Source of the DNA: JABAAE01 sp905480545
GTDB lineage: Bacteria; Planctomycetota; Planctomycetia; Pirellulales; Pirellulaceae
Reading direction: 5' to 3'
DNA length: 64,000 nucleotides
Assembly (NCBI GenBank): GCA_943788025.1
Contig: CALSOR010000012.1
Location: 248,001 to 312,000 of the forward strand
In this document: positions 18,032-27,744 of the stretch, piece by piece
Layout: each line of letters starts with the position of its first letter
How positions within the stretch are numbered: position 1 is the first letter of the stretch
Program-made: the position numbers and the translations under genes
The notes under the pieces: generated by a model
Databases searched by the model: none
What the model saw: only the letters and a program-made list of their open reading frames with translations
What the model was told of the DNA's origin: nothing

Positions 18032-19005
18032 GCAAGGGCACGACCGGTAAAGCCTTCCTCTGCGATCCAATCAATGCAAAGCTTCGGCCACGCTTCAGCC
18101 CCTTTCATGCCTTTTGCCAACCCGATTCCATGACGACCTTTGTCGAAAACATGAAGAGCAGCTGACACACCTTTGTTTTTACAAGCAAGATAGAATTGGA
18201 TACTGTTTTCAACTGGTACGCCTTTGTCCGCGGTGGTATGCCAAAGGAAACACGGCGGAGTCTCTTTTGTGACTTGGTCTTCGTTTGAATAAAAAGCGAC
18301 CAGTTCTTTTTCGGCGTCTTTTCCGATTAGGTTCCGTTGTGAACCTCGATGCGTGTACGGCTTGTCGAACCCAATCACGGCGTAACAAAGGATGGCGAAG
18401 TTTGGATTGCAAGACGATTTGTTAACAGAATCCGAATCGTCGAGTTCGCCAATGCTCTTATGGGTCGCACAGCTGGACGCGAGATGGCCACCGGCTGAAA
18501 AACCGATGATTCCAATTTTTTCAGGATCTACTTTCCACTTTTTTGCATTCGTTCGAACGGTGCGGATGGCTCGCTGGGCGTCCATCATCGGGTAGGGATG
18601 GCCGTACCCCTTTCCGCGATGCCTGTAGTCGCAGATAAAAGCGGAGATTCCGTTTTTGTTTAACCAATCGGCAATTTCGTGTCCCTCGTGCCCCATCGCT
18701 AATCCGCCGTATCCACCACCAGGGCAAACGACAACTGCAGTTCCAGACGGGTTTTCTTTGGCCGGGTAAAGAATCAACGTTGGTTTGTCATTAGGGGAGT
18801 CACCCTTGGCGCCGGGAGCACCGTCTGGCCAAAGTAAAAGGGTTTCTGGGGTTTTGGGCTCTTGCACCGGACTTCCGGTGGAAGGGTCTTGAAGAGAATC
18901 AGATCCGTATGTGATCTGACTTAATAATGCGAAACTAAAGCACGAAAGAACGCTGACCGTAGCGGTAAATTTTCCAGAACGATTCTGGATAGCAAGAAAT
19001 GACAT
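18025..19005 (-). CDS. Secreted alpha/beta hydrolase (BD-FAE/acetylxylan-esterase-like)
   Basis: A 326-residue protein with an N-terminal signal peptide (hydrophobic segment about residues 14-33, ending near YGSDS). VVVCPGGGYGGLAMGHEGHE is the oxyanion-hole region of planctomycete esterases of this kind. GFSAGGHLAS is the nucleophile elbow (GxSxG). The Asp of the triad is probably in WHTTADKGVP and the His in DKGRHGIGL. Family members deacetylate xylan or related polysaccharides, but the exact substrate is not readable. It is monocistronic and convergent with nrdR. Confidence 0.88.
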   Translation of the reverse strand: MSFLAIQNRSGKFTATVSVLSCFSFALLSQITYGSDSLQDPSTGSPVQEPKTPETLLLWPDGAPGAKGDSPNDKPTLILYPAKENPSGTAVVVCPGGGYGGLAMGHEGHEIADWLNKNGISAFICDYRHRGKGYGHPYPMMDAQRAIRTVRTNAKKWKVDPEKIGIIGFSAGGHLASSCATHKSIGELDDSDSVNKSSCNPNFAILCYAVIGFDKPYTHRGSQRNLIGKDAEKELVAFYSNEDQVTKETPPCFLWHTTADKGVPVENSIQFYLACKNKGVSAALHVFDKGRHGIGLAKGMKGAEAWPKLCIDWIAEEGFTGRALAK

Positions 19006-19101
19006 AAGTTGTCCTCTGATGATGGAGAAGACAACTTAACATCGTTTGGCGATCGATTCAACAATTTGCATTGCCGCGGTAAGAATTGGCTCGCCCGAAT
19101 T

Positions 19102-19710
19102 TCACTGGGCAGATCCTGAGATGTTACCGGCAACACTCTCAATTGTCGGAGCACGTTGGCTGGACAAATAAGTTTCACGAAGTAGGGTTTGCTCTGATCC
19201 GACCGCGTGGTGGGGAAGGAAAAAAGCTCCAGCTACATTCGGCTTGTGTCCTGGGAACGTGTACTTCGCCAGAACGTTTCGAAGTTCGGTTTGTCGAGCT
19301 TCGTCGATCTCCGGATTCATTGAGTTGGCAACGAAGACATCCAATTTTTTTTGTTGCGCCAGAATCTGTCGAAGTCTATTGTATCCGGACGAGTTTAATT
19401 TGTTCGTCTTCGGATCGAAATGGACCGAATCGAGGATTCTGTTTTGACTCGCCCCCAGTGCATACATGGGTGCAAAAGTGTTTTGGATCATCATTTGGTC
19501 TTCAACGATGAAGGGGGAAGGAAAGGCATTGTTTCGTTGCATATCGCGATGAAAGTTTTCCTTTGACTTCCTCATACCAGCCTTGAAATTGCTGATGGAA
19601 TTCTGGATGCTGCCGCATGCATTGCTGAAGATGTTTTGGGAGTAAGCGTTGCTTGTAACCAAAAGTAAGGCTGAGAAGGCGAGAACGCCTATTGACTTCC
19701 GAATCAGCAT
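19102..19710 (-). CDS. Secreted protein of unknown function
   Basis: A 202-residue protein with a clear signal peptide (MLIRKSIGVLAFSALLLVTS, cleavage after AYS). The mature region is polar and partly helical, with a segment FDPKTNKLNSSGYNRLRQIL followed by QKKLDVFVANS. This arrangement is reminiscent of periplasmic proteins that list or bind repeats, but I recognise no family. It lies 260 bases after tadC on the same strand and might belong to the Tad locus as an accessory periplasmic protein. That link is inference from position only. Confidence 0.7.
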   Translation of the reverse strand: MLIRKSIGVLAFSALLLVTSNAYSQNIFSNACGSIQNSISNFKAGMRKSKENFHRDMQRNNAFPSPFIVEDQMMIQNTFAPMYALGASQNRILDSVHFDPKTNKLNSSGYNRLRQILAQQKKLDVFVANSMNPEIDEARQTELRNVLAKYTFPGHKPNVAGAFFLPHHAVGSEQTLLRETYLSSQRAPTIESVAGNISGSAQ

Positions 19711-19969
19711 CTTTTCTCTCCGATTCCTTGGATCTGCAAAATCGGTAGAAGGAAATACTGTCGTAAAATCCTGAACGACAATCCACCGATAGCGAATTTA
19801 TCGGGCGATTCTTGCCGAGATCTCAAATCATCGTCGGACAAATCGGTTCATTCAATCGTTCCGATTATTCTGATTTTGCGGATCAAATCCCCTTTTCCAA
19901 TTGGGGGAATTCGTTGGGGATCCGCAAAAGGGCATCCCGCCATCGAATTGACGTGCTATTTTCTTTCGC

Positions 19970-20935
19970 TTAACGATTCATCGCTGGCAACATTTCGTTA
20001 ATCATCGTGATCGCCGCGGGGCCAACCAAGACGATGAAAATGCCGGGAAAGATAAAGATGACCAGTGGGAAAATCAATTTCACAGCAGTCTTTGCTGCCT
20101 TTTCCTCGGCGATCTGGCGTCGTTTGGTGCGCATCGCATCGCTTTGAACGCGAAGCGCTTGGGCGATGCTTGAACCGAATCGATCAGCTTGGATGATGAT
20201 CGACGCTAGTGACTTTAAGTCGTCAATGCCATTGCGTTCACCCATTTCCCGGAGCACTTCCTCTCGGTCACGGCCCATTTGAAGCTGCTTGTTGCATATG
20301 CCAAATTCGGTTGCAATCGTCTTGTGCGTTTTACTCATTTCGTTGGCAACTTTCCGAAGAGCTTGGTCCAATCCCAGACCGGCTTCAACACAAACCACCA
20401 TTAGGTCTAGTGCGTCGGGTAGTGCCAGGAAGACTTTTTGTTTTCGCGAGCTACCCATAAAACTCAACACAACATCAGGCACAAACATGAAAATCGCACC
20501 AAATCCAATGCATTTAATCATCATCATCATGGTGAAATTTCCACTGATGACCAACATGCCTCCACCCAGAACCAAACCGAAAATGGTCGAGACCATTTTG
20601 ATCGTCAGAAACATTGGAATCGCTTTTTCGCCCCGGTATCCGGCGAATGAAAGCTTTTCTTTAAGCTTGTTTTCATCTTTTTCGTTCTGCGGCTTGAGTG
20701 CCTTGGAAAATCCGGGACTCGCTTTTTCCAGCAAACCAGCCAAGCGTGCTGAAGCCCCCCGTTTTTGCTCAAACATGTCGGACGAAGATTGTTTCTGGTT
20801 CAGCTTCTCCAATCGCTTTTCTGTGTTCGTTGCGCGAGACGCAAGATGGTCGATGATGACCCAAAGCCCGACTGCCACGGCACCAAAGATGGCGAATGGA
20901 AGGTAAGTTGCGAAATCGATATCTGCGAAAAACAT
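19970..20935 (-). CDS. tadC: Tad pilus/secretion inner-membrane protein TadC
   Basis: A 321-residue T2SS-F domain protein. An N-terminal helix (FATYLPFAIFGAVAVGLWVI) is followed by a coiled cytoplasmic stretch, two membrane helices near residues 110-160, the T2SSF core (LPDALDLMVVCVEAGLGLDQ ... DRFGSSIAQALRVQSDAMR) and a C-terminal helix (LIFPLVIFIFPGIFIVLVGP). It forms the inner-membrane platform of the Tad (tight adherence) system with TadB. The ATG at 20935 is preferred to 21040 because the extra 35 residues are polar and unlike TadC. It follows tadB by 126 bases on the same strand. Confidence 0.9.
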   Translation of the reverse strand: MFFADIDFATYLPFAIFGAVAVGLWVIIDHLASRATNTEKRLEKLNQKQSSSDMFEQKRGASARLAGLLEKASPGFSKALKPQNEKDENKLKEKLSFAGYRGEKAIPMFLTIKMVSTIFGLVLGGGMLVISGNFTMMMMIKCIGFGAIFMFVPDVVLSFMGSSRKQKVFLALPDALDLMVVCVEAGLGLDQALRKVANEMSKTHKTIATEFGICNKQLQMGRDREEVLREMGERNGIDDLKSLASIIIQADRFGSSIAQALRVQSDAMRTKRRQIAEEKAAKTAVKLIFPLVIFIFPGIFIVLVGPAAITMINEMLPAMNR

Positions 20936-21061
20936 TGTTCTATTTCTGTTTAGATTTGCTTTGTCTTTAAATACTGATCGTTTTTGTTTTTGCGGTCGCT
21001 GAGTTTGAACTATCGGGAAGAGCGTTCTAATACTCGCCAAATTCAGCTCACCGCCATCGTT

Positions 21062-22027
21062 TTAAACTTTAATGTCGATAATTTTCTTAATCACGAAGGC
21101 ACCGATCAACTGCATCACGATAGCTCCCATCAACATTTGTTGACCGAGTGGGTCTTCAAACAACATCATGATGTAGTCGTAGTTCAGTTTTAGCATGGTG
21201 AGAAAAAGGACTGGTGGCAGCGCCAGCAAAACAATTCCTGACAGTCGGCCTTCACCTGTTAAGGCTGCGATCTGGCCGAAAATTTGAAAACGTTCGCGAA
21301 TCAATCGCCCGATTTTTTCGAGAATTTCGGAGAGGTCGCCGCCGGTCGTTCTCTGCAAAATGATTGCCGTTGCAAAGAAGCGAAGGTCAACGTTTGGCAC
21401 TCGATTGGTCATTTCTTCAAGCGCTTCTTCCAAAGGAATACCAAGGTTTTGTTCTTCATAGCAGCGGGCGAACTCTGGACCAATTGGATCTGCCATTTGT
21501 TCGGCAACCAATTGGATCCCTGCTGGTAAGCTATGTCCCGCCTTTAAAGCTCGTGAAACCAATTCCAACGTTTCGGGAAGCTGGGCAGAGAATTTTTGGA
21601 GCCGACGCTTTCGCTTCCAGATGATGTAGAGGACGGGCATGAATCCAAAAACCAAGGCAACCACTGGCACCACGGCTTTGATTGGTGAAAGTACGGCGGC
21701 GATAATTCCGGTCGAAAAACCAAATCCGATCGACATGAAGATGATTTTTTGCGGTGAAACAGTCATTCCCGCTTGTTCAATGTAAGTTCTCAGATTCAAG
21801 AACTTTGAAACGAATTCTTCAAGCTTTCCCGGTAAGTTATCAAGCGGTTTGGAGATGACTCCGCCGGTGTCGTTGTCGAAAATGCTGGATGCAAAACCCT
21901 CGTTTGTGATGTTCTTTAATCGATCTTCAACTGCGGTTTCTTCGGGGCTCTTGAACGACATCGCAATTGCCCCGGCAAGCGTTGCAACGCAGGCGAAAAC
22001 GGCGATGATGATGAAAATGCTCGTCAT
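21062..22027 (-). CDS. tadB: Tad pilus/secretion inner-membrane protein TadB
   Basis: A 321-residue T2SS-F domain protein. It starts with a membrane helix (MTSIFIIIAVFACVATLAGA), has two central helices (IIFMSIGFGFSTGIIAAVLS and the following segment), and the T2SSF core with LPETLELVSRALKAGHSLPA and FFATAIILQRTTGGDLSEIL. Two C-terminal helices end the protein. Its size and motifs fit TadB, and the order tadA-tadB-tadC is standard. It is separated from tadA by 135 bases, a little longer than usual for an operon. Confidence 0.92.
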   Translation of the reverse strand: MTSIFIIIAVFACVATLAGAIAMSFKSPEETAVEDRLKNITNEGFASSIFDNDTGGVISKPLDNLPGKLEEFVSKFLNLRTYIEQAGMTVSPQKIIFMSIGFGFSTGIIAAVLSPIKAVVPVVALVFGFMPVLYIIWKRKRRLQKFSAQLPETLELVSRALKAGHSLPAGIQLVAEQMADPIGPEFARCYEEQNLGIPLEEALEEMTNRVPNVDLRFFATAIILQRTTGGDLSEILEKIGRLIRERFQIFGQIAALTGEGRLSGIVLLALPPVLFLTMLKLNYDYIMMLFEDPLGQQMLMGAIVMQLIGAFVIKKIIDIKV

Positions 22028-22162
22028 GATTAACTCACGATATTTTTCGTTAGCGGAATGTGTGTTGTTTTGAGGTGCGAATTCGTAATTTTAGTTTTCG
22101 GTTTCTGACTGTGGTTCAAGGGGCAAGAGTGACTCTTGAACGCAGCCATTGGTAAGCTCCGT

Positions 22163-23491
22163 TTAGCATTCAAGCATGACACGTTCGCGGAAAGTCGACG
22201 CTGGCAAGCGAACCCCTGCCGCCTCGAGGTGCTCCATAAACTTCGGTCGAACGCCTGTCGAAACGAAACGTCCCTTTGCTTTTCCGTCTTCACCGATTCC
22301 CGTTTGTTCGAATCGGAAAATGTCTTGCATGACAATGGTGTCTTGTTCCATGCCGGTGATCTCCGTTATGTACGTCACCTTTCTAGGACCACCTTGCAAT
22401 CGGTTTGCTTGAACGATGAGGTGGACGGCGCTGGAAATTTGCTGACGCATCGCACGAATGGGGAGGTCAAAGCCGGACATCATGATCAGGGTTTCCAAGC
22501 GGGCCAAGCAGTCACGCGGTGTGTTCGCGTGAGTGGTCGTAAGTGAACCGTCATGACCGGTGTTCATGGCTTGAAGCATGTCGAGGGTTTCAGGGCCACG
22601 GCACTCACCGATGATGATACGCTCAGGACGCATCCGCAACGCGTTCTTGACAAGTTCGGTTGCAGAGATTGCGCCTTTGCCTTCGATGTTGGCCGCGCGA
22701 GTTTCGAGTCGAACGACATGGTCTTGTTGCAATTGCAATTCCGCCGCATCCTCAATCGTTACGATTCGATCTTTGTTAGAAATAAATCCAGAAAGGGTGT
22801 TGAGTAGAGTCGTTTTACCGGAACCGGTACCACCTGAAATCACGACGTTGAGGCGAGCTTTCATAGCGCCTTCCAGAAGCATGACCATCTCAGGTGTGAA
22901 AGCCTGATATTTCAACAGGTCCTCAAGCTTAAGGGGATTCGAACCGAAGCGACGAATGGAAACCGCAGCACCATCAAGAGCCAGTGGTGGAATGATCGCG
23001 TTGAATCGAGATCCGTCAGCCATCCGGGCGTCAACCATCGGACAGGTTTCATCGACACGGCGACCGACTTTCGAAACAATTCGATCAATGATTTGAAGTA
23101 AATGATGATTATCGCGAAATTCGACAACCGATTTTTCCATTTGACCACCACGCTCGCAGTAAATGTTTTTCGGGCCGTTGATCAAAATATCGCTGACCGA
23201 GGGATCCTTGAGGATCAATTCGAGCGGGCCCAGTCCGAGGACTTCGTCTAAAACCTCGTCAACCAAACGGTCGCGTTCGGACCGATTGAGGAATGTGTTT
23301 TCTGCGTCGCATAGGTGTTCAACGACGACCTTGATTTCCTTGCGAAAACGTTCGCCCTCGACGTCTCCAACCTTCGTCAAATCAAGCTTGTCGATCAGTT
23401 TTGTGTGAAGTGTTCGCTTGAGAAGTTCGAACTCCTCAGCCTTTGATTTTTGACCAGTGCTTCCCTTAACCATGTTATTGCCAACGGCCAT
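22163..23491 (-). CDS. tadA: Tad secretion ATPase TadA/CpaF
   Basis: A 442-residue GspE-family ATPase. Walker A is in ISGGTGSGKTTLLNTLSGF, the Walker B/Asp box region is RPERIIIGECRGPETLDMLQ, and the His box is NTGHDGSLTTTHANTPRD. The N-terminal CpaF region (LGPLELILKDPSVSDILING) is present. It powers assembly of Tad pili through TadB and TadC. The ATG at 23491 has AAGGA seven bases upstream, whereas the earlier TTG does not. Other Tad genes (pilin flp, prepilin peptidase, secretin, cpaB, cpaE) are not in the window, so they must lie elsewhere. Confidence 0.95.
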   Translation of the reverse strand: MAVGNNMVKGSTGQKSKAEEFELLKRTLHTKLIDKLDLTKVGDVEGERFRKEIKVVVEHLCDAENTFLNRSERDRLVDEVLDEVLGLGPLELILKDPSVSDILINGPKNIYCERGGQMEKSVVEFRDNHHLLQIIDRIVSKVGRRVDETCPMVDARMADGSRFNAIIPPLALDGAAVSIRRFGSNPLKLEDLLKYQAFTPEMVMLLEGAMKARLNVVISGGTGSGKTTLLNTLSGFISNKDRIVTIEDAAELQLQQDHVVRLETRAANIEGKGAISATELVKNALRMRPERIIIGECRGPETLDMLQAMNTGHDGSLTTTHANTPRDCLARLETLIMMSGFDLPIRAMRQQISSAVHLIVQANRLQGGPRKVTYITEITGMEQDTIVMQDIFRFEQTGIGEDGKAKGRFVSTGVRPKFMEHLEAAGVRLPASTFRERVMLEC

Positions 23492-23964
23492 TTTTTTATC
23501 CTTACACAAAATTCAAAGTGACGCGACCTATTCACGCATGGAAGCGACACTGCCGAAAAACAGGTCAAAACTGCGGTTGATTCGTACCGATTCAGAAAAA
23601 AATGTTTTGGACCGAAAGATTTGTTCGCGCAATCCGAATAAGCGTTGTTGTCAGCAAAATTGGACATTCACCAAGCCTCAGACGGCGGCGATTCGCAAGC
23701 ATCGCCAAACCTCAACCCCAATAGAGAATCCAGCTTGGTGGCCAGCCGTTTTGATTTAATGATGGTTTGTTATACTCTCGCCTAATGAACCGGCGGAAAG
23801 CGGCGGTGACTTGATCTGCTGTTTAACTTGATCTGTTGTTCAAAAAGTTTAGGTCGGAAGCCAACGGTCGTCGAAGTCGAAGTTTAATGATATTGGAACA
23901 ATGACACGATCAACGGCGGCAGGGTGGTGTTACAAATCGCAGCTTAGAGGATTGCAGCAAAGTT
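23492..23964. promoter_or_regulatory. Divergent promoter region of the tad genes and the ABC exporter, with a direct repeat
   Basis: No gene is visible. Two near-identical 15-base copies of ACTTGATCTGYTGTT lie at 23809-23823 and 23826-23840, spaced 17 bases, about 125 bases before the ABC ATPase start. A TATACT hexamer at 23771-23776 could be a -10 element. An operator function of the repeat is inference. Confidence 0.3.
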
Positions 23965-24996
23965 ATGGGTGACAGTGCTAATGCGATTGAGGTCAGTGAC
24001 CTTCGCAAGACTTATTCGGATGGGATTTTCGGGCGGCGGAAATTCCAAGCGTTAAAAGGGGTTACATTTTCCGTACCCAAAGGCGCGGTTTTTGGATTGC
24101 TTGGTCCCAACGGAGCTGGGAAAACCACCTTTGTGAAAATCATGCTAGGGATAGTTGGAAAGACGGTCGGCGACGCAAGTGTCATGGGGCATAGTGCCGG
24201 GTCGTCCAAGGCGCGAAACCAAATTGGGTATTTGCCTGAGCATCTACGGGTGCGGCGGCATCATACCGCTCATTCCGCTTTGGAGTTTTATGGTGGATTG
24301 AGCGGCTTGTCGGTTTCCGAGGTGCGAGCGAAACGAGACGCTTTGCTGGAGAAAGTTGGCTTGGAGGAGTGGGGGAACTCTCCGGTTAAGAAGTTTTCCA
24401 AAGGGATGTTGCAGCGGCTCGGATTGGCGCAAGCACTTCTTCATGATCCCGATCTTTTAATCCTTGATGAACCGACCGATGGACTTGATCCTCAGGCTCG
24501 AGCGGATGTTCGCGAGATCATGACGGCATTGCAAAAAGAAGGGAAGACGATTTTTCTCAACAGCCACATATTGCAGGAGGTTGAAATGGTCTGTGATGGC
24601 GTCGCTATTCTCGACCATGGCGATCTTAAGTATTGCGGTCCGGTCGAAAAAATAGGTGATTTTATTGAAAAGCGGACTGGGATTCGAACTGGAGTTGGGA
24701 TGACTTTCATCGTCGAATCCGATCTGGAGACCATGAATAAGTTGGTCGACTGTACTCCCGGCGATGAATTAGCAGATCAGCCGGGTGGTGTCATTGAGTA
24801 TTATTCGACGAGAATCGATTCCGAATTTGTCAATGCAGTGATCGACCGACTACGGCAAAACGCAATAACGATTCGCGAGGTTGCGAAAAAGCATGTGACT
24901 TTGGAGGAAGCGTTTCTCGCGATTCTGTCCAACGAAAAAATCGGGGACGATTCCAATTCTGAATTGGGAGAAACTGAAGGGAGAAAAATCGGATGA
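23965..24996 (+). CDS. ABC transporter ATP-binding protein
   Basis: A 343-residue ABC ATPase. Walker A is LLGPNGAGKTTFVKIMLG, the signature is KKFSKGMLQRLGLAQAL (F-S-K-G variant of LSGGQ), Walker B is DLLILDEPTDGLDP, and the switch His is in FLNSHILQEVE. An accessory domain of about 100 residues follows the core, as in ABC-2 type drug or polysaccharide exporters. The last four bases overlap the start of the permease gene (ATGA), so the two are translationally coupled. The substrate is unknown. Confidence 0.93.
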   Translation: MGDSANAIEVSDLRKTYSDGIFGRRKFQALKGVTFSVPKGAVFGLLGPNGAGKTTFVKIMLGIVGKTVGDASVMGHSAGSSKARNQIGYLPEHLRVRRHHTAHSALEFYGGLSGLSVSEVRAKRDALLEKVGLEEWGNSPVKKFSKGMLQRLGLAQALLHDPDLLILDEPTDGLDPQARADVREIMTALQKEGKTIFLNSHILQEVEMVCDGVAILDHGDLKYCGPVEKIGDFIEKRTGIRTGVGMTFIVESDLETMNKLVDCTPGDELADQPGGVIEYYSTRIDSEFVNAVIDRLRQNAITIREVAKKHVTLEEAFLAILSNEKIGDDSNSELGETEGRKIG

Positions 24997-27440
24997 GACC
25001 CTATGTCGCAGTGATTAAAGATGCTTTTCGTGAGGCTTTTGTATCGCGAGTGTTATGGATTGCCTTGATTTTGTTATCGCTGGTGCTGCTCTTCATTTTT
25101 CCGCTGAGCTACAGCTTTCAAACGACGACTGAGCTGTCTCGATCGTCAATCGTTAATGCGGTTGAGGTCATTGAGTCATTGCAGTCGGCCAGAAAGACGA
25201 TGTTAGAACGGACGGAGATGGGCAATGAAGATGATTTGTCCTCAGTAGAAGAACTCGTTTCCATGATCCCTGCTGAAGAGTTGGCGAAACTGGATGAGGT
25301 TGCCGAAGAAACGAGCGATGCACCCGAAAAGAAAAGTGAGAAGAAAAAGCGAAGGGGCGGTAGTGATGTAAAGCAATACGTTAAACGTCAACGGAGCGTT
25401 GCGGATGTCCTGAACATTATTATTACGAAAGAGGATACCAGAAACCTGAAGTCGTTGGATGTATCGATGGTCTCACCCGAGGCCCGCGCCATATTCGAGA
25501 ATCCAAGTGCCACTCCGGAGGAAGTTCAGCGATTCAATCGATTAATGATTGAACAGACTTTTGAAACAAGCATCGTGCCCGGATCGGCCACATCGATAGT
25601 TTTTTACTACCTTGGGATGAAAATCGGGGGGAAGATTGCAATTGAAAAGGAGCGACTGATTTATTTGATCCAGGTTGCAATCAAATACATTCTGAATTTT
25701 ATTTTTAGCTCTGTCGGTGTTTTGATGGCGTTGATCATCACTGCAAACGTTATCCCTCAGACGTTTGATCCCGGTTCGTTGAGTTTGCTGTTAAGTAAAC
25801 CGGTTTCTCGATGGAAGCTTTTCATCGCACAATTCCTGGGCGGATGTGCGTTCGTCACTTTGACCATGGGATTCTTCTTCGTAGGGATTTGGTTGTTTCT
25901 GGGCATGCGAATGGGTTATTGGAATTCCAGACTTCTGTTCTACGTTCCATCCTTCATTGGGATTTTTGCGATTTACTATTCGGCGTCCGCGATTGCTGGG
26001 TTGCTTTGGCGCAGTCCAATTGTTTCGGTGGTTGCCGGTGCAAGTTTATGGCTATTTACTTTTGTTATGTTCATCGTTAACACCGTTTGCGAAACATCTT
26101 ACGACAGTGTTTCGTTCAAAAGCATCGATGTGCACAAGGGCCAACAGATTGCGTCGTTCAATCCAGATGCCCCGAAACAGGTTGGGCGATGGGATTCAGA
26201 GGCCGGTGACTGGGAGGATATCTCCCTCGGTGCTCGATCTGAATTGGGTTTCACTGACGGTCCGTATTACGATGAATCAACAGATGCTTTTTTTGGACTT
26301 CGGCAGCAAATGTTGATGACGCCGCTTGGACCTCGTGGCGGTGAGGTCAGTTTGCTGGGGAGAAAGCGATCGGGTGAAAAGTTTTCCAAGTTGGATGTTG
26401 AAGCGACATCTTTTAAGAAAATGTTTCGTCGCAATGACGGCAGGGTTTTGCTGTTGGCCGCGGGGCGGTTGCATCTGCTGGAAAAAGTTGCCCCGGCCGC
26501 CGGGGTGGTTGTTGCCAATAACGCTGCCAAGCAAGATGAAAACGTATTGGCAGACGATGGGAAGATGGATGGTAAGGAGCCTGGTACGACGCTGGACGCG
26601 CCGAAGTGGATCAACGCTCGGAGCTTGGGACCAAAACGCTCCATACGAACCGCCGGAACGAAAACAGCGTTGGCTTTCAATCGAGATAACGATCGATTCG
26701 CGGTATTACGACGTGGAAAGCTATCCATTTATTCGCGGGCGGGTGATCAGGATTACGCGCTCTTGCGAGATGCCGAATTCGATCAATTCGTAAATAGCGA
26801 ATTGGAAATCGGTTACGCAGGTGACATTATTTTGATTTTCGACAAGAAACTGGGTGTTATTTCGATTGATACGGTCGACATGACGATCAAAACTGAGTTT
26901 GGGTCAGGAGAACGATTTGTTCCGAAATCGATACAGGTTTCGCCAGATGGAGAATGGATTGTCGCTCTTCGGCAAAACGAAACGGTATGGGTCTATTCGG
27001 TAAAGAAAGATACTTTTGAAAAAAGTGGAATTTCAAGAGAGGCTAAAGCCATTTGTTTTGACGATAAAGGGCATTTGCATGTGGCGGATCGCTGGTTGCG
27101 AGTGACGGAAACTGATCTTTCTACGTCCGGTTTAATCTCCACAACCGAAGGACAACGGACTCGATTTCAATTCGTGTATCAACGAATCGTGTATCCACTT
27201 TATTATGTTTTTCCGAAATGGGGCGAGTTGAATTACACGGTCGAATACCTTGTAACCGGGCGGGACACCGCTGACACGTTTTCGACAGTTATTCTGAAAG
27301 TGCTTGGGTTTGATCGCGTTATGCCGGTTCCGCTTGAGACTTACAATTTGAAACCGTGGCCTCAGGTCTGGACATCGCTACTTTTCATTGCTTTTATGTT
27401 GGGGATCGGCTGCGTCATTATCGAACGAACAGATTATTAA
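24993..27440 (+). CDS. ABC-2 type permease with a large propeller-like domain
   Basis: An 815-residue membrane protein partnered with the preceding ATPase. It has an N-terminal helix (about residues 16-40), a charged cytoplasmic or periplasmic region with a KKSEKKKRRGG stretch, a central group of helices (about 225-365) typical of ABC-2 permeases, then some 400 soluble residues. A final helix is near 780-800. The soluble part contains repeated strand-turn units such as ALAFNRDNDRFAVLRRG, IQVSPDGEWIVALRQNE and ICFDDKGHLHVADR, which look like beta-propeller blades. That domain is unusual for the family and could bind a substrate or envelope partner. The end of the gene is followed by about 300 bases with no gene before panD. 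Confidence 0.88.
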   Translation: MRPYVAVIKDAFREAFVSRVLWIALILLSLVLLFIFPLSYSFQTTTELSRSSIVNAVEVIESLQSARKTMLERTEMGNEDDLSSVEELVSMIPAEELAKLDEVAEETSDAPEKKSEKKKRRGGSDVKQYVKRQRSVADVLNIIITKEDTRNLKSLDVSMVSPEARAIFENPSATPEEVQRFNRLMIEQTFETSIVPGSATSIVFYYLGMKIGGKIAIEKERLIYLIQVAIKYILNFIFSSVGVLMALIITANVIPQTFDPGSLSLLLSKPVSRWKLFIAQFLGGCAFVTLTMGFFFVGIWLFLGMRMGYWNSRLLFYVPSFIGIFAIYYSASAIAGLLWRSPIVSVVAGASLWLFTFVMFIVNTVCETSYDSVSFKSIDVHKGQQIASFNPDAPKQVGRWDSEAGDWEDISLGARSELGFTDGPYYDESTDAFFGLRQQMLMTPLGPRGGEVSLLGRKRSGEKFSKLDVEATSFKKMFRRNDGRVLLLAAGRLHLLEKVAPAAGVVVANNAAKQDENVLADDGKMDGKEPGTTLDAPKWINARSLGPKRSIRTAGTKTALAFNRDNDRFAVLRRGKLSIYSRAGDQDYALLRDAEFDQFVNSELEIGYAGDIILIFDKKLGVISIDTVDMTIKTEFGSGERFVPKSIQVSPDGEWIVALRQNETVWVYSVKKDTFEKSGISREAKAICFDDKGHLHVADRWLRVTETDLSTSGLISTTEGQRTRFQFVYQRIVYPLYYVFPKWGELNYTVEYLVTGRDTADTFSTVILKVLGFDRVMPVPLETYNLKPWPQVWTSLLFIAFMLGIGCVIIERTDY

Positions 27441-27744
27441 GCGTGTAAATGTCGAAAAAATCGAATCGTTGACTTGAGACGAGTTGAGTTACAGCGAAAT
27501 TTCGCTTGTGCCAATGTTTTTGGCCGCTCATGTTTCATTTACCGCTATGTGGAATGTGATGGTTCAGAACATCGATAGACGTAGTTGGGCGTCAAAATTC
27601 ACGCCGTTTTGCAATGCGCATGATCGGGTACAAAAACTTGAGTCTTTCGGCTTGCCTCGCGTCAGACACCCCTTGCAGTTTGATCCAGAAAATTCGATAA
27701 CGCGAAATCTTTTAAACACGGTAAATCAAGAGTTTTCAGAACCC

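Noticed and set aside
24684..24697. GATTCGAAC, like a tRNA T-arm
   Set aside because: It lies inside the ABC ATPase coding sequence, with no acceptor or anticodon stem around it. No tRNA was found in the window.
27484..27744. N-terminal extension of 87 residues before PanD
   Set aside because: PanD proteins start at MRRTFLNSKIHRA; the upstream residues have no PanD homology.
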